A stretch of DNA of 64,000 nt from Bog-473 sp963804055 (GCA_963804055.1 CAWDOU010000011.1:307152-371151); one strand, 5' to 3'. Positions 17,445-27,220 are shown, numbered from the stretch's first letter. Notes: a model not told the origin generated them from the sequence alone. Numbers and translations are program-made.

Positions 17445-18230
17445 ATGGGATCGCCGAGAGTCGAAGGCGACCCGGCGCCCGCCCCGGAGAAGGTCCATCG
17501 GTCGCCGGCGGCCAAGAAGGTGACGACGGGGAAGAGCGCGGGGCGCCTGGTGACCCGCGCGGGCAACGGGCCAGGTGGGCGCTCCAACAGCGCCTCCATG
17601 GCGGAGGCCGACGCCATCGGTGCGCCTGCGGCCAAGCGCGTCCTGCGCAGCCAGGGACGGCGCACCATGCGCAAGTTGCTCGACGCCGCCATGGTGGCGT
17701 TCGACCGCCGGGGTTACCACGCCACGCGGGTGAACGACGTCGTCGAGATCGCCAAGACCTCGCACGGGACCTTCTACCTCTACTTCTCCAACAAGGAGGA
17801 CCTGCTGCGGGCGCTGGTGGCCGAGGCGTCCGGCGAGGCGCAGACCCTCTACGACGCGCTCAGCACCCTGCCGGCAAAGGGCGCGGCGCCGCAGTGGGAC
17901 GACGTGCACCGGTGGGTCCAGGCCTACTCCGAGCTGTGGATGCGCTATGCGCCGCTGTTCAGGGCGTGGACGGATCTTGCCACCATCGACCCGGAGCTGA
18001 TCGACATGATCCGCAGCACCTTCATGTCGATGTCGGGCGCCCTGGCGGCGCAGATCGGGCCGGACTCCTCGGGCCACATCATCGACCCCGACGCGGCCGG
18101 CCTGGCCACGCTGGCCATGCTCGACCGCTTCCACTACCTGCGTGAGTTCGTCGGGCAGCCGATCGACGACGTGGCGCTGCAGACGATGACGACCATGCTG
18201 TACCGGGCGCTCTTCGACCCGCACGCCTGA
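17445..18230 (+). CDS. TetR/AcrR family transcriptional regulator
   Basis: 261 aa. The HTH lies at about residues 74-120: LLDAAMVAFDRRGYHATRV, then EIAKTSHGTFYLYFSNKEDLL, a textbook TetR fold with recognition helix around HGTFYLYF (108-115). The C-terminal helical domain would bind a ligand, perhaps an acyl-CoA. An unusual basic, disordered N-terminal extension of about 65 residues precedes the HTH if ATG 17445 is the start; internal M52 (MAEADAIG) is an alternative. A perfect palindrome in the shared promoter with the CoA-transferase suggests autoregulation and control of that gene. Likely a repressor. Confidence 0.92.
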   Translation: MGSPRVEGDPAPAPEKVHRSPAAKKVTTGKSAGRLVTRAGNGPGGRSNSASMAEADAIGAPAAKRVLRSQGRRTMRKLLDAAMVAFDRRGYHATRVNDVVEIAKTSHGTFYLYFSNKEDLLRALVAEASGEAQTLYDALSTLPAKGAAPQWDDVHRWVQAYSELWMRYAPLFRAWTDLATIDPELIDMIRSTFMSMSGALAAQIGPDSSGHIIDPDAAGLATLAMLDRFHYLREFVGQPIDDVALQTMTTMLYRALFDPHA

Positions 18231-18251
18231 ACGGTCGTGGGGCCGCTCTCC

Positions 18252-19046
18252 TCAGGAGCGGGGGCTCTTCTTGGGGAACACGAGGTCGTAGATGCCGTCG
18301 ACACCGGAGCCGTGGAGCGTCAAGCCCCCGTCGACCACGATGTTCTGCCCGTTGACGAAGCGGGCCAGGTCGGAGCAGAGGAACACGACGACGTCGGCGA
18401 TGTCCTCGGGCGCGCCGATCCGGCCGACCGGCGTGCCCTTCTCGAAACGCTCGGTCTGGCTGGGCATGAACTCGAACATCTGCTCGGTCATGGCCGTCAG
18501 GATCATGCCCGGTGAGACCGCATTGACCCGGATGGACGGCCCGTACTCCAAGGCTGCCGATGCGGTGAGCGCGGCGACGGCCGCCTTGCTGGCCGCATAG
18601 GGGCTCTCCCCCGCCGCCGGCCGTGTCCCGCTGATGGACGCCGTGCTGACGATGGAGCCGCCTCCGCTTGCGAGCATGTGCGGCACCGCGGCGCGGATGC
18701 CGGCCCAGACGCCGGTCAGGTTGACCCTCAGGACGCGGTCCCAGTCGGCCACCTCAATGTCGTGGAGCTTGTTGAAGGCCGACGTGCCGGCGTTGTTGTA
18801 GATGATGGACAAGCCCCCGAGCGCTGCGGCGGCAGCGTCGACGGCCTCCTTGAGAGCGTCGGGGTCGCCGACGTCGACCCCGAAGGCGATGCCGCCGATT
18901 TCGTCGGCGACCGCGTCGGCGGACTCCTTGTCCAGGTCGAAGACCGCCACCTGGGCGCCCTCCTCGACCATCCGGCGGCACGTGGCGCGGCCGATGCCCG
19001 ATCCGCCGCCCGTCACGACGGCCCTCTGGCCTTCAAGCAGTCCCAT
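18252..19046 (-). CDS. SDR family oxidoreductase
   Basis: 264 aa from ATG 19046 with an AGGAGG ribosome binding site; the frame extends 10 codons further but without support. Classical short-chain dehydrogenase: TGGGSGIG cofactor motif (12-19), NNAG, and YAASKAAV with catalytic Tyr and Lys; a Ser lies in STASISG. The acidic residue after beta-2 (VFDLD) favours NAD. Its start overlaps the end of the TesB gene by 14 bases, so it is in an operon of lipid genes (TesB, SDR). Probably oxidises a hydroxyacyl or alcohol substrate that cannot be named. Confidence 0.93.
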   Translation of the reverse strand: MGLLEGQRAVVTGGGSGIGRATCRRMVEEGAQVAVFDLDKESADAVADEIGGIAFGVDVGDPDALKEAVDAAAAALGGLSIIYNNAGTSAFNKLHDIEVADWDRVLRVNLTGVWAGIRAAVPHMLASGGGSIVSTASISGTRPAAGESPYAASKAAVAALTASAALEYGPSIRVNAVSPGMILTAMTEQMFEFMPSQTERFEKGTPVGRIGAPEDIADVVVFLCSDLARFVNGQNIVVDGGLTLHGSGVDGIYDLVFPKKSPRS

Positions 19047-19950
19047 CGACTCCTCCTGTGGGTACGTCACGGTCACGGTCGGCCCATGGTGGGGTGACGA
19101 TCGTGAGCGGTTCTTCGAGCTCTCGGATCAGCAGCTCCTGCGCCATGCTCAGGTGCAACGTGCCGTCCTCGCCGTGCATGGTGGCACGGATGGTCGCCCG
19201 ACCTCCGGCGTTCACGAGCGCGTGAATGTCGAAGAGGCTCCAGGCGTCGGCCCGCCAGGGACGATGGAACCAGAGGGCATGGTCGAGGCTGGCGTCGGTA
19301 TGGGTGCCCCAGACGCCGAGGCTATGGGGACGAAACGACGCACCGGTCATGTCGGAGAAATAGGCCAAGACGCCGGCGTGGACCTTCGGATCGTCGGGCA
19401 ACGGCTCTCTGGTGCGGAACCAGCAGCGACGAGTCGATTCGTATGTGCCGTCTTCGCGGCGCTCGGTCGTGCCGAGCTCCCGGATGTCGAACGGGAACGG
19501 CGCCTCGAATCCTTCGACGTCGGCCGGTGGAGGGACGTGCGGCGCCATCGAGAGCTGGTAGTCGTCGCCGGGCTCGGGGCGATGAAACGAGCACGTCATC
19601 CGGAAGGTCTCTTTCCCCTCGACCTCGCTCGTCACCTGTCGTGTGCTGAACGAGCGGCCATCACGCACACTGTCGATCGTGTGCGTCGTCTCGGACCCCG
19701 GGCTGGTCGGGCGCAGGAAGTACCCGTGCAGCGAGTGCACCTGGAGCTCGGGCGGAACCGTCCGCATGGCGGCGTTCAGAGCCTGCGCCACCACCATGCC
19801 GCCGAAGACGCGGCCGTGGACCCACCACGTCGGGCTGGTCGTGGTGAAGGTTGGCCTGCCGTCGGCGTCTCGTCCCGCCTCACGGGCTGTGACGGCGTCG
19901 ATCAGCTCGGCAACGGTGGCCGAGACGGCCTCGGAATCGTCAAACTCCAC
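19033..19950 (-). CDS. tesB: Acyl-CoA thioesterase II (TesB family)
   Basis: 305 aa, double hot-dog thioesterase of TesB length; it hydrolyses acyl-CoA to free acid and CoA. Signatures: WVHGRVFGGMVVAQALNAA in the N-terminal hot-dog, SLHGYFLRPTSPG, then the C-terminal hot-dog with HTDASLDHALWFHRPWRADAW, which carries the catalytic Asp region, and AQELLIRELEE. It is followed by the SDR gene with a 14-base overlap. Upstream, 33 bases separate it from the stop of the ureidoglycolate-lyase-like gene, so the three probably form one operon starting at the operator near 20.6 kb. Confidence 0.93.
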   Translation of the reverse strand: MEFDDSEAVSATVAELIDAVTAREAGRDADGRPTFTTTSPTWWVHGRVFGGMVVAQALNAAMRTVPPELQVHSLHGYFLRPTSPGSETTHTIDSVRDGRSFSTRQVTSEVEGKETFRMTCSFHRPEPGDDYQLSMAPHVPPPADVEGFEAPFPFDIRELGTTERREDGTYESTRRCWFRTREPLPDDPKVHAGVLAYFSDMTGASFRPHSLGVWGTHTDASLDHALWFHRPWRADAWSLFDIHALVNAGGRATIRATMHGEDGTLHLSMAQELLIRELEEPLTIVTPPWADRDRDVPTGGVDGTA

Positions 19951-19983
19951 GCTGCTGCGACGCCCTTTCGGTCACCGTTGTCG

Positions 19984-20508
19984 TCAAGCCTTCCCGGCTG
20001 AGAGGTCCACGTCGACGGCGAGGCCCTTTTCGGCCAGGTCCACGCGCCGGTTGTCCTCGGCGTAGCGCAGCCCCTGGACGTTGAAGAGCCGGACCTCGGG
20101 ACCCTCGATCGGGAAGGGGCCCCAGTGCCAGGTGCCCTGGTGCAGCACCAGGGACTCGAGTGGCTCGATCCGGAACGCCCTGATGGAGGCGGCCTCCGCC
20201 GGGTCGGTGAACTCGACGTCAGACGGCGCCACGACGATGACGGCCGGGACGTTCAACGGCATCAGGGCCTGGGTGTGGGTGTCGTGGCGGAACAGCATCT
20301 CGCAGAGCAGGCCATCCGGGGTCTCCGGGACTTCGGCGCGGGCGTGGCCGATCAGGTTCACGTGGGCGTCGGCCCACTCGAACGTCATGGTCTCCTTGCC
20401 GTCCCTCGGGTCGACGTCGGCGACGGGAAGCCAGCCGAACGGTTCCCAGGACGCCCCGGTGAGCGGCTCAGGGACCAGGACTCGTTGTGTGGTGGATGCG
20501 TCTGCCAT
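19984..20508 (-). CDS. Ureidoglycolate lyase (AllA)-like protein
   Basis: 174 aa from ATG 20508 (MADASTTQRV), matching the roughly 165-aa AllA cupin family; the upstream frame looks non-coding. Family marks are the late VLHQGTWHWGPFPI stretch and FNVQGLRYAEDNRRVD. AllA releases glyoxylate and urea from ureidoglycolate, but no other purine-degradation gene is visible and the neighbours act on lipids or hydroxyacids. A different small-acid lyase role is therefore possible. It heads a leftward operon (this gene, tesB, SDR) with operator site 2 about 93 bases upstream. Confidence 0.7.
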   Translation of the reverse strand: MADASTTQRVLVPEPLTGASWEPFGWLPVADVDPRDGKETMTFEWADAHVNLIGHARAEVPETPDGLLCEMLFRHDTHTQALMPLNVPAVIVVAPSDVEFTDPAEAASIRAFRIEPLESLVLHQGTWHWGPFPIEGPEVRLFNVQGLRYAEDNRRVDLAEKGLAVDVDLSAGKA

Positions 20509-20600
20509 CGCTCGGTCTCTCGACTTTCTCGACTCTCTCGTTTCCGTCGACCCGGTGCCCGGAGATTGTGCGCCTCTGACGCAACCCGGCCTCACGGCCT

Positions 20601-20622
20601 AACCTGACACCGGAGTCAGTCT
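20601..20622. promoter_or_regulatory. TetR-type palindrome, site 2
   Basis: AACCTGAC-ACCGGA-GTCAGTCT, with the core TGAC-N6-GTCA intact and the outer right arm degenerate. It sits in the divergent gap between the AllA-like gene (start 20508) and the cupin gene (start 20647), so it could control both. The right edge is 25 bases from the cupin ATG, where a repressor would block RNA polymerase. Confidence 0.6.
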
Positions 20623-20646
20623 AGGAACTCTCGGGAGGCGAACAGG

Positions 20647-21030
20647 ATGGATGTCCGCAGTATTGAAGCCAAGGCGCCGGTCGTCGAGCACAACGGGACC
20701 GTACCGGTCTGGTGGATGATCGAGTCCCGCGAGTTCAAGGACATCACCGACGGCGGCTACCTGGAGCTGGTGAACGAATTCGAAGTCCCAGGTGGTGGCC
20801 TGGTCGATCCGCACTCCCACCCGACCCACGAGTTCTATTACGTCATGAACGGCAAGGGCATCATGACGATCGACGGGGAAGACCGCCCTATCTCCCAAGG
20901 TGACCTCGTGTACATCCCGCCGGACAAGGTGCACTCGCTGCGTCCGATCAGCGACCATGCTCCGATCCATTGCTTCTGCTTCGCCATCGGCGTGAAGGGC
21001 GCGGGCGCCATCAACTACACGACCCACTAG
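20647..21030 (+). CDS. Cupin domain protein
   Basis: 127 aa single-domain cupin. Motif 1 is DPHSHPTHEFYYVMNGKG (H56, H58, E62 as metal ligands) and motif 2 is GDLVYIPPDKVHSL (H96), so a metal site is complete. Such small cupins are isomerases, dioxygenases or sensors. The gene has a CTCGGGAGG ribosome binding site and ends directly at the GTG of the hydroxyacid dehydrogenase gene (no spacer), so the two are coupled. Operator site 2 overlaps its promoter region. Substrate unknown. Confidence 0.9.
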   Translation: MDVRSIEAKAPVVEHNGTVPVWWMIESREFKDITDGGYLELVNEFEVPGGGLVDPHSHPTHEFYYVMNGKGIMTIDGEDRPISQGDLVYIPPDKVHSLRPISDHAPIHCFCFAIGVKGAGAINYTTH

Positions 21031-22000
21031 GTGGCGCGCGTCCTCGTCACCCGCCCGCTCACCCCGGGCGGGACAGACCCCCTCGTCGAGGCCGGCCACG
21101 AGATCGTGCTGCGTCAGGACGGGACACCCCTCTCACCCGACGAGCTGGTCCGCCAAGCCGCCGAATGCGACGGGATCGTCTGCCATCTCACCGACCGCAT
21201 CGACGCCTCCGTCCTGGAGTCCGGGCAGAGCGGAAGGCTCCGCGTGGTGGCAAACGCAGCTGTGGGGTACGACAACATCGACGTCGCCTCCGCGACGGCG
21301 ATGGGCATCGTTGTCTGCAACACCCCTGGAGTGCTCGACGACACGACGGCGGACCTGGCCTTCCTGCTGATCCTGACGGCGACCCGCCTCGCCAGTGACG
21401 CCGAACGGGATCTGCGCGAGGGTCGCTGGACCGGGTGGGGATTCGGTACCCATCTCGCCCGTGACGTGCACGGGGCGACTCTCGGACTGGTCGGATTCGG
21501 TCGCATCGCTCGCGCCGTCGCCCAGCGGGCACAGGGATTCGACATGGAGGTCCTGCACACGACGCGCCACGACACCGGCGTTCGGGGATTCGTGCCGCAA
21601 CTCGACGAGCTGCTCGAGAGGTCGGACATCGTGAGCCTCCACGTCCCGCTCAGCGAGGCGACGCGTCATTTGATCGGTGGGGCGGAGCTGGCCCGGATGA
21701 AGCCGACGGCCGTACTGATCAACACGGCGCGCGGGCCGATCGTTGACGAGGACGCGCTCGGTCGACGCGCTGGAGTCGGGCTCAATCTACGCGGCTGGAC
21801 TCGACGTATACGACGGCGAGCCGAACCTGAATCCCCGGTTGCTCAGCGCTCCCCGCACGACCCTGCTTCCTCACATAGGGAGTGCAACCATCGCGACGCG
21901 CACACGCATGGCACGTCTTGCATGTCAGGGCGTCGTTGACGTCCTCGCCGGACTGACGCCACCCAACGTCGTCCTCCCTGCCGCGCCGCAACCGACATAG
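21031..22000 (+). pseudogene. D-2-hydroxyacid dehydrogenase (glyoxylate/hydroxypyruvate reductase type), frameshifted
   Basis: Start GTG 21031 follows the cupin stop without a gap. The first 243 codons give a catalytic domain and Rossmann motif (GLVGFGRIARAV), then NTARGPIVDE with the catalytic Arg. At 21757-21761 an extra G (CTCGGTC where CTCGTC is expected) shifts the frame. The rest continues in another frame as DALESGSIYAAGLDVYDGEP and LLPHIGSAT with the catalytic His, ending at 22000. Repairing one base gives about 322 aa, a normal length. Either a recent null allele or a sequence error. Confidence 0.8.
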
Positions 22001-22120
22001 CGACGACATCACACCGACAATTCTCTGTCGAGCATCGCCGTTGCCTTAGAAGAACGGTCTCTTCGAACTATACGATCCGACCGTTTGTTGCGGGGCTCTC
22101 CGCGTCGGTGGGAGGTGGCG

Positions 22121-25109
22121 GTGCGCACTCTTCGAAGGATCCTCATTGCGGCGCTAGCGACGGTGACGTCTCTTGGGCTCTTCGGATTCGCCGAGAACGT
22201 TGTCCCTACGAATACTGTCGCTGGCGCTGCGGCTGCTCCTCCGTCGTGGCAGACGACCGCCAGCTACCAACCACTTGCCAACGTCAACGACGTGTCGTGC
22301 GCTCCGACGACGACGCCGAGTTCGGCGACCTGTGTTGCAGTCGGGACTGGTGCCGGGGAGATGGCCTCCATCATTGTTAGCCAGGACGGTGGCGACGACG
22401 TGGTCCGACGCCACTCCTCTGGCCGGGGTGACGGGTCTGGCACGATTTCGTGTCCATCGCCGTCTGTCTGTTACGCAGGCGGATCTGGGATCTTAAAGTC
22501 GATTGATGGAGGAGCGAGTTGGACGGTGGAGGATTCTTCGTTTCGACTCAGTCGATCTCCTGCTTCACGATCGATGAATGCACCGCTGTCGGCGCGGCCG
22601 GGATAGTGCAGACAACGGATGGATCCAACTGGATATCCCAAATTCCACCCCACAGACCACGTACTTGGGCGCCGTCTCATGCCCCAACGCCACTAGTGTG
22701 CGTAGCCGTCGGCACGGTCAACAACCGTCCCGGAATAATTCAGGAAGACGACAGCAGCAGCTGGAGTTTGATTCAACAACCCTCCGTCACAATGCTCTAC
22801 TGGCGTTTCGTGCGTCTCAGCGGCCCAGTGCACTGCGGTGGGCATTGCGACGCTGGAGGTGGAACAGTCATCAGCACCTCGGATGGTGGAGGGAAGTGGT
22901 CACCGGCTCGCTGCCTAACGGCCAGCAGCTCAACGCCATGGTCTGTCCGGCGGGAACTACGTGCATAGCCGTAGGTTCCAATCTCAGCGCCACCCCTTTC
23001 GTCGTTGGCTCTTCCGACAGTGGCTCCACCTGGACGGACCAGACAGCTCCAAGCAACGCCGTCGATCTGACTGGGGTTTCTTGTTCAGCGGCGGAGGACT
23101 GTGTCGCTGTTGGAAGCACGGGCAACCTCGGAGCCGGATCCACGATCATGAGAACTTCGAACGGCGGCACATCGTGGAATGAAGAAGTCCCACCAGCTGG
23201 TACGAGTCGACTGAATTCGGTGTCGTGCCCGACACGTTGTTGATTGTTTCGTCGTTGGAGTGAGCTCGGTCTTTTCTCGGTCAACGAAGGACGCACGTGG
23301 AGCCCGCAGGCGATTCCCTCCAACGTGGTTGGACTCAACGGAATTTCGTGCGCGACAACGTCCAATTGTACGGCGGTGGGCTTCGGCGTCTTCAAGAGTC
23401 CGGTCATAATCGGGACTACCAACGCAGGGGCGACGTGGATAACCGAGACAGTCCCCACCGGAGTCGGCATCTTGACCGGGGTCTCATGTACGGGTCCAGC
23501 GATCTGTCATGCGGTTAGCGGCGGTAGCGGCTCCCTGCAAAACATCATCGCAACAAACAATGGCGGTCAAACGTGGTCAACCGAGCCTTTTCCAGGGGTC
23601 GTGACCGTGTTTACGGGTATATCGTGCCCAGATTCGCTCCACTGCACCGCAGTGGGTGCGTCATCGAGTGGTCCAACTGGCGTGTTTCTTACATCAAGCG
23701 ATGGTGGCAGCACCTGGGTCCCACAGACGGCTCCTGCTGCCGCCACGTCCCTCACCGGCATCTCGTGCTCCAGTGACACGACATGCCTCGCCACTGGTCC
23801 CCATGTCATCGGTACGACAAATGGTGGCTCGGTGTGGAACGACCTTGGAACGCCAGTAGGGAGCACCACCCTCGAATCCGTCAGCTGCATCAGTTCGTCG
23901 ACCTGCACGGCCGTGGGCGGTTCCAGCATCATCGTTACGACCGACGGCGGTCTCGGGTGGACCAGCGAGCAAACTCCCTCCGGGGTGGCGTCCCTGTTGG
24001 GCGTGATGTGCGCGAGCCCCGTCAACTGCGAAGCCGTGGGCACGGGGACGAACTTTGGCGGCACAATCGCCTCGTTGTTCGCACCGCCGGACGTCATCAC
24101 TTCGAGTCTGACGGTCGGCACGATCGGCGTCCCGTACGCAGCCTCTTTGTCGGCTGGCGGTGGCTTGGCCCCTTATGCCTGGTCTGTGGTCGCCGGCGCG
24201 TTGCCTCCCGGCATAGGTCTGGCATCCGACGGCAGCCTCAGCGGCACGCCAACGATCTCTGGTCGGTACACAGTCACTTTCAGCGTCACCGATGCCAACT
24301 TCCTGACCTCTCAGGCGACCTTGGTGCTGTCGATCGAACCGCTCGGCGCCCCTGGATACTGGGAGGTCGCCAGCGACGGGGGGATCTTCAGCTACGGCGG
24401 CGCCCAGTTCTACGGTTCAACAGGAGGCCTGCACCTCAATGCGCCCATCGTCGGCATGGCGGCGACCCCGGACGATGCGGGCTACTGGTTGCTCGCGTCT
24501 GACGGGGGCATTTTTGCCTTCGGCGATGCAGTCTTCTACGGCTCTACCGGCGGCATGCACCTCAATGCGCCCATTGTGGCCATGACCCCGACCCCCGATG
24601 GCGGTGGGTACTGGCTCGTCGCCTCCGATGGAGGAATCTTCTCGTTCGGAGACGCCACGTTTTACGGATCGACTGGCAACCTCGTGCTGACCAAGCCCAT
24701 CGTCGGCATGGCCCCGACCATCGACGGGAAGGGCTACTGGCTCGTCGCCTCCGATGGAGGAATCTTTGCCTACGGCGATGCCGACTTCTACGGATCGACC
24801 GGAGGTCTCCCCCTGCAAAGGCCGATCGTCGGAATGACCGCTGCGCCCGACGGCAGCGGCTACTGGCTGGTTGCCTCCGATGGCGGCATCTTCAGTTTTG
24901 GCGACGTGGGCTACTTCGGTTCTGCCGGAGCAATGCCGATCAGCGCACCGGTCGTCGGCATGGTTCGCACGGCCGATGGCCAGGGCTACTGGATGGTCGG
25001 CCGCGACGGCGGGATCTTCAACTACGGCGACGCCGGCTTCTTCGGCTCAGCCGGCGGTCTGCCCTTGAACCGTCCGATCGTCGGGATGGCCGCCATCCAA
25101 TCCCTCTAA
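22121..25109 (+). pseudogene. Secreted protein with DGG-W repeats, putative Ig domain and six GYW-LVASDGGIF repeats; 5' half frame-broken
   Basis: A start at GTG 22121 gives a signal peptide (RILIAALATVTSLGLFGF). From 22.2 to 24.1 kb the product is built of ~50-residue units with SC-x5-C-x-AVG and DGG-x-TW, like BNR/Ycf48-type repeats. A putative Ig domain follows (SLTVGTIGVPYAASLSAGGG, GTPTISGRYTVTFSV). Six 42-residue repeats of the GYWLVASDGGIFSYGDA-FYGSTG-L-LN-PIVGM type end the protein (24.35-25.1 kb). Between about 22.39 and 23.29 kb the coherent motifs move between frames about ten times; from 23.3 kb to the stop the frame is open for about 600 codons. Likely a cell-surface or secreted beta-propeller-like protein, now broken or wrongly sequenced. 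Confidence 0.75.
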
Positions 25110-25136
25110 GTCGATCGTCGACCCCAACCCTTCCCA

Positions 25137-25646
25137 TCACCAAGCGTCGGAGTGCGAAAGCGTCCTCTCCAGAATGCCCAATGTGGCCCGTAAGGCTGAC
25201 TCGGGGATGATCGGGAAGATATTCGCCTCTTTCCACTGCGGGTCGATGGTCGACCAGTCGTAGTACGAGGTGACCACAGTCCCGCTGCCGTCCTCGGTCG
25301 GCTCGAGCGTGTACCCGTAGATGTGACCGATCTGCGGCTTGATCTGACCCCGGATGGTCCAGGCGATCTCCCGGTCGGGCTCGAAGGCCGTGATGTGAAC
25401 CGTGACGTCGTAGCGTCCCATCGGGAAGTCGTTGAGAGCCTCTCGGTCCATGTGGATCACGAACTCGTCCCCGACTTTGGCGGCGGGATCGCCGGTCGAA
25501 TCCATCAGCATGCCCGAGCTGTCGATGGCGACGTGGCCTTTCGGATCGCTGAGTAGAGCAAAGATCCGGCTCGCAGGAGCCGGGATCGTCCGCGCGACCT
25601 CCATCCGCTCCACCGTCGCGTCCGTAGCCACCGTCTCGTCGCTCAT
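25137..25646 (-). CDS. SRPBCC (START-like) family protein
   Basis: 169 aa from ATG 25646 (MSDETVATDA); ATG 25655 is an equal alternative, and neither has a clear ribosome binding site. The helix-grip pattern begins MEVARTIPAPASRIFALLSDPKGH, then YDVTVHITAFEPDREIAWTI and TSYYDWSTIDPQWKE. Such proteins bind hydrophobic ligands; some are polyketide cyclases. It is convergent with the repeat-protein gene (27 bases between stops). The RraA-like gene upstream on the same strand ends 110 bases away. Specific role unknown. Confidence 0.8.
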   Translation of the reverse strand: MSDETVATDATVERMEVARTIPAPASRIFALLSDPKGHVAIDSSGMLMDSTGDPAAKVGDEFVIHMDREALNDFPMGRYDVTVHITAFEPDREIAWTIRGQIKPQIGHIYGYTLEPTEDGSGTVVTSYYDWSTIDPQWKEANIFPIIPESALRATLGILERTLSHSDAW

Positions 25647-25756
25647 GAGTCGCATTGTGCCACGCCACCCACAAGCGACCCGAGCGGCCGCCCCAGAAGA
25701 GATCCAGGACGAGCTGGACCCGTGCCCGTTCCCGTGCCGCAGCCCTGCCCCGACCC

Positions 25757-26404
25757 CTATCCCTCGCCCTGACGCACCAGCGACGCGTCGAGCCCGAGAA
25801 GTTCCACGGTCGTCGAGCCTGCCTTGAGGGCATCGAAGAACCCCGCCTCCTTGGCTTCCCGCTCTGCCCCGGCAGCCAACACCGCTTCGACAGCACCGCC
25901 CGGCACGAAGGCGACCCCGTCGACATCCGCCACAACCCAATCCCCCAGCGCAACCGAGACGCCGCCCACCCGCACCGGGGCCCCGACCGTCCCCGGCTTG
26001 TCCTTGGTCGCACCCGTCAGGGCGATCGTCGCCGAAAACACCGGGAACCCGTGCGCCTCGAGGGCGGCCACGTCACGCACGCCGCCGTCGAGGACCAGTC
26101 CGGCCAACCCGGCTGACTCAGCCGCCGTCGTCAGGACTTCGCCCCAGTACCCACGATCGGCCACGCGGCCGACGTCGACCACAAGCACGCTCCCGGCCGG
26201 GGCCGTCGTCACGGCGACGTGCACGGCCAGGTTGTCCCCCGGCGTGCAACCGACTGGATAGGCCGGCGCCGCCACGGCCGCACCCGCCCAGGCCGGACGG
26301 AGCCTGCGGTCCGCAGCCCGACCGCCCGACTCGCCGATGGTGGCAGAGCCGAGTCGCGCCAGCGCCGCCGCAATGTCCTCGGAACTCCTACTTGTCGTGC
26401 TCAC
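25757..26404 (-). CDS. RraA-like / 4-hydroxy-4-methyl-2-oxoglutarate aldolase family protein
   Basis: 215 aa from GTG 26404, with GAGGAGG eight bases upstream; the longer frame is antisense to the ThuA-like gene. RraA/HMG-aldolase family marks: GDNLAVHVAVTTAPAGSVLVV, then GYWGEVLTTAAESAGLAGLVLDGGVRD with the metal-binding Asp of GGVRD, and GDWVVADVDGVAFVP. The enzymes among them cleave 4-carboxy-4-hydroxy-2-oxoacids to pyruvate and an oxoacid; others bind RNase E, which is less likely in this setting. A six-copy 7-bp repeat sits directly in its promoter region. Confidence 0.85.
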   Translation of the reverse strand: MSTTSRSSEDIAAALARLGSATIGESGGRAADRRLRPAWAGAAVAAPAYPVGCTPGDNLAVHVAVTTAPAGSVLVVDVGRVADRGYWGEVLTTAAESAGLAGLVLDGGVRDVAALEAHGFPVFSATIALTGATKDKPGTVGAPVRVGGVSVALGDWVVADVDGVAFVPGGAVEAVLAAGAEREAKEAGFFDALKAGSTTVELLGLDASLVRQGEG

Positions 26405-26423
26405 GTCATGATCCTCCTCGGGT

Positions 26424-26465
26424 CGGTCGTCGGTCGTCGGTCGTCGGTCGTCGGTCGTCGGTCGT
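26424..26465. repeat. Simple tandem repeat, six copies of CGGTCGT
   Basis: Six exact copies of a 7-base unit (42 bp) between the divergent RraA-like (start 26404) and ThuA-like (start 26528) genes. It begins 20 bases upstream of the RraA-like start. A 7-bp unit is not a multiple of three and lies outside genes, so copy-number change would move promoter elements rather than a reading frame. Confidence 0.9.
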
Positions 26466-26527
26466 AGCATTGGACCACCGGGCGGGGCCACAGCACCAAC
26501 CCGCCCGACACTCGTACACTCGCCGAC

Positions 26528-27220
26528 GTGCCCGACGAGATGCTGATCGTGACCCAGGTGTCCCCCTACGCCGGCGGACCCGCAGGCGTACACGGCGTCC
26601 TCACCCAGGCCGCCACCGGACTCGCCGAGCTGGCCAACATGGCGGACCTCGACCCCACCGTCGTCGACGACGTCTGCAACGTCTCGCCCGACCGTCTCGC
26701 CGACGCCCGCGTCCTCGCCCTGTTCACCATCGGCGAGACGCCGTGGACCCCCGCGCAACGAGACGCCATTGAACAGTCCTGGCACGCCGGTCGTCTGCGC
26801 GTCCTCGGCGTCCACTCGGCCACCGACGCCAGCCACCAGTGGCCCGAGTACGGCCCCATCATCGGCGCCCGCTTCGACGGCCACCCCTGGACGCAGGACT
26901 TCGCGATCGACGTGGTCGACACGGGTCATCCCGCCACCACACACCTCGGCGCCCAGTGGCTGTGGCACGACGAGGTCTACCTGTTCGCCGACCTGCGCCC
27001 CGACGCCCACGTCCTGCTCCGGCTGGCCGACGACCAGGTGGACCTCTCGCAACCGGGCGGCCGCGTCCCCGAGTGCGGCTTCCCCCTGGCCTGGACCGTG
27101 GAGGACGGCCCCGCCCGCACCTTCTACAGCGCGCTCGGGCACTTCCCGGGGGCGTGGGAGACGCCGGCCTACCTGCAACACCTGGCCGGCGGCCTCGCCT
27201 GGCTGGCGGAGAGCGCCTAA
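26528..27220 (+). CDS. ThuA-like domain protein
   Basis: 230 aa starting at GTG 26528. Class-I-glutamine-amidotransferase-like ThuA fold: ARVLALFTIGETPWTPAQRDAIE, RVLGVHSATDASHQWPEYGPIIGARFDGHP, GHPATTHLG, and a C-terminal RTFYSALGHFPGAWETPAYLQHL, the family's FYTALGH-x6-W-x4 signature. ThuA proteins are tied to sugar (trehalose, glycoside) use, but the reaction is unsettled. Its stop codon overlaps operator site 3, and the alcohol dehydrogenase follows 84 bases later on the same strand. Confidence 0.85.
   Translation: MPDEMLIVTQVSPYAGGPAGVHGVLTQAATGLAELANMADLDPTVVDDVCNVSPDRLADARVLALFTIGETPWTPAQRDAIEQSWHAGRLRVLGVHSATDASHQWPEYGPIIGARFDGHPWTQDFAIDVVDTGHPATTHLGAQWLWHDEVYLFADLRPDAHVLLRLADDQVDLSQPGGRVPECGFPLAWTVEDGPARTFYSALGHFPGAWETPAYLQHLAGGLAWLAESA

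Noticed and set aside
26424..26465. Tandem repeat as CRISPR array
   Set aside because: Units are 7 bp with no spacers and no cas genes nearby.
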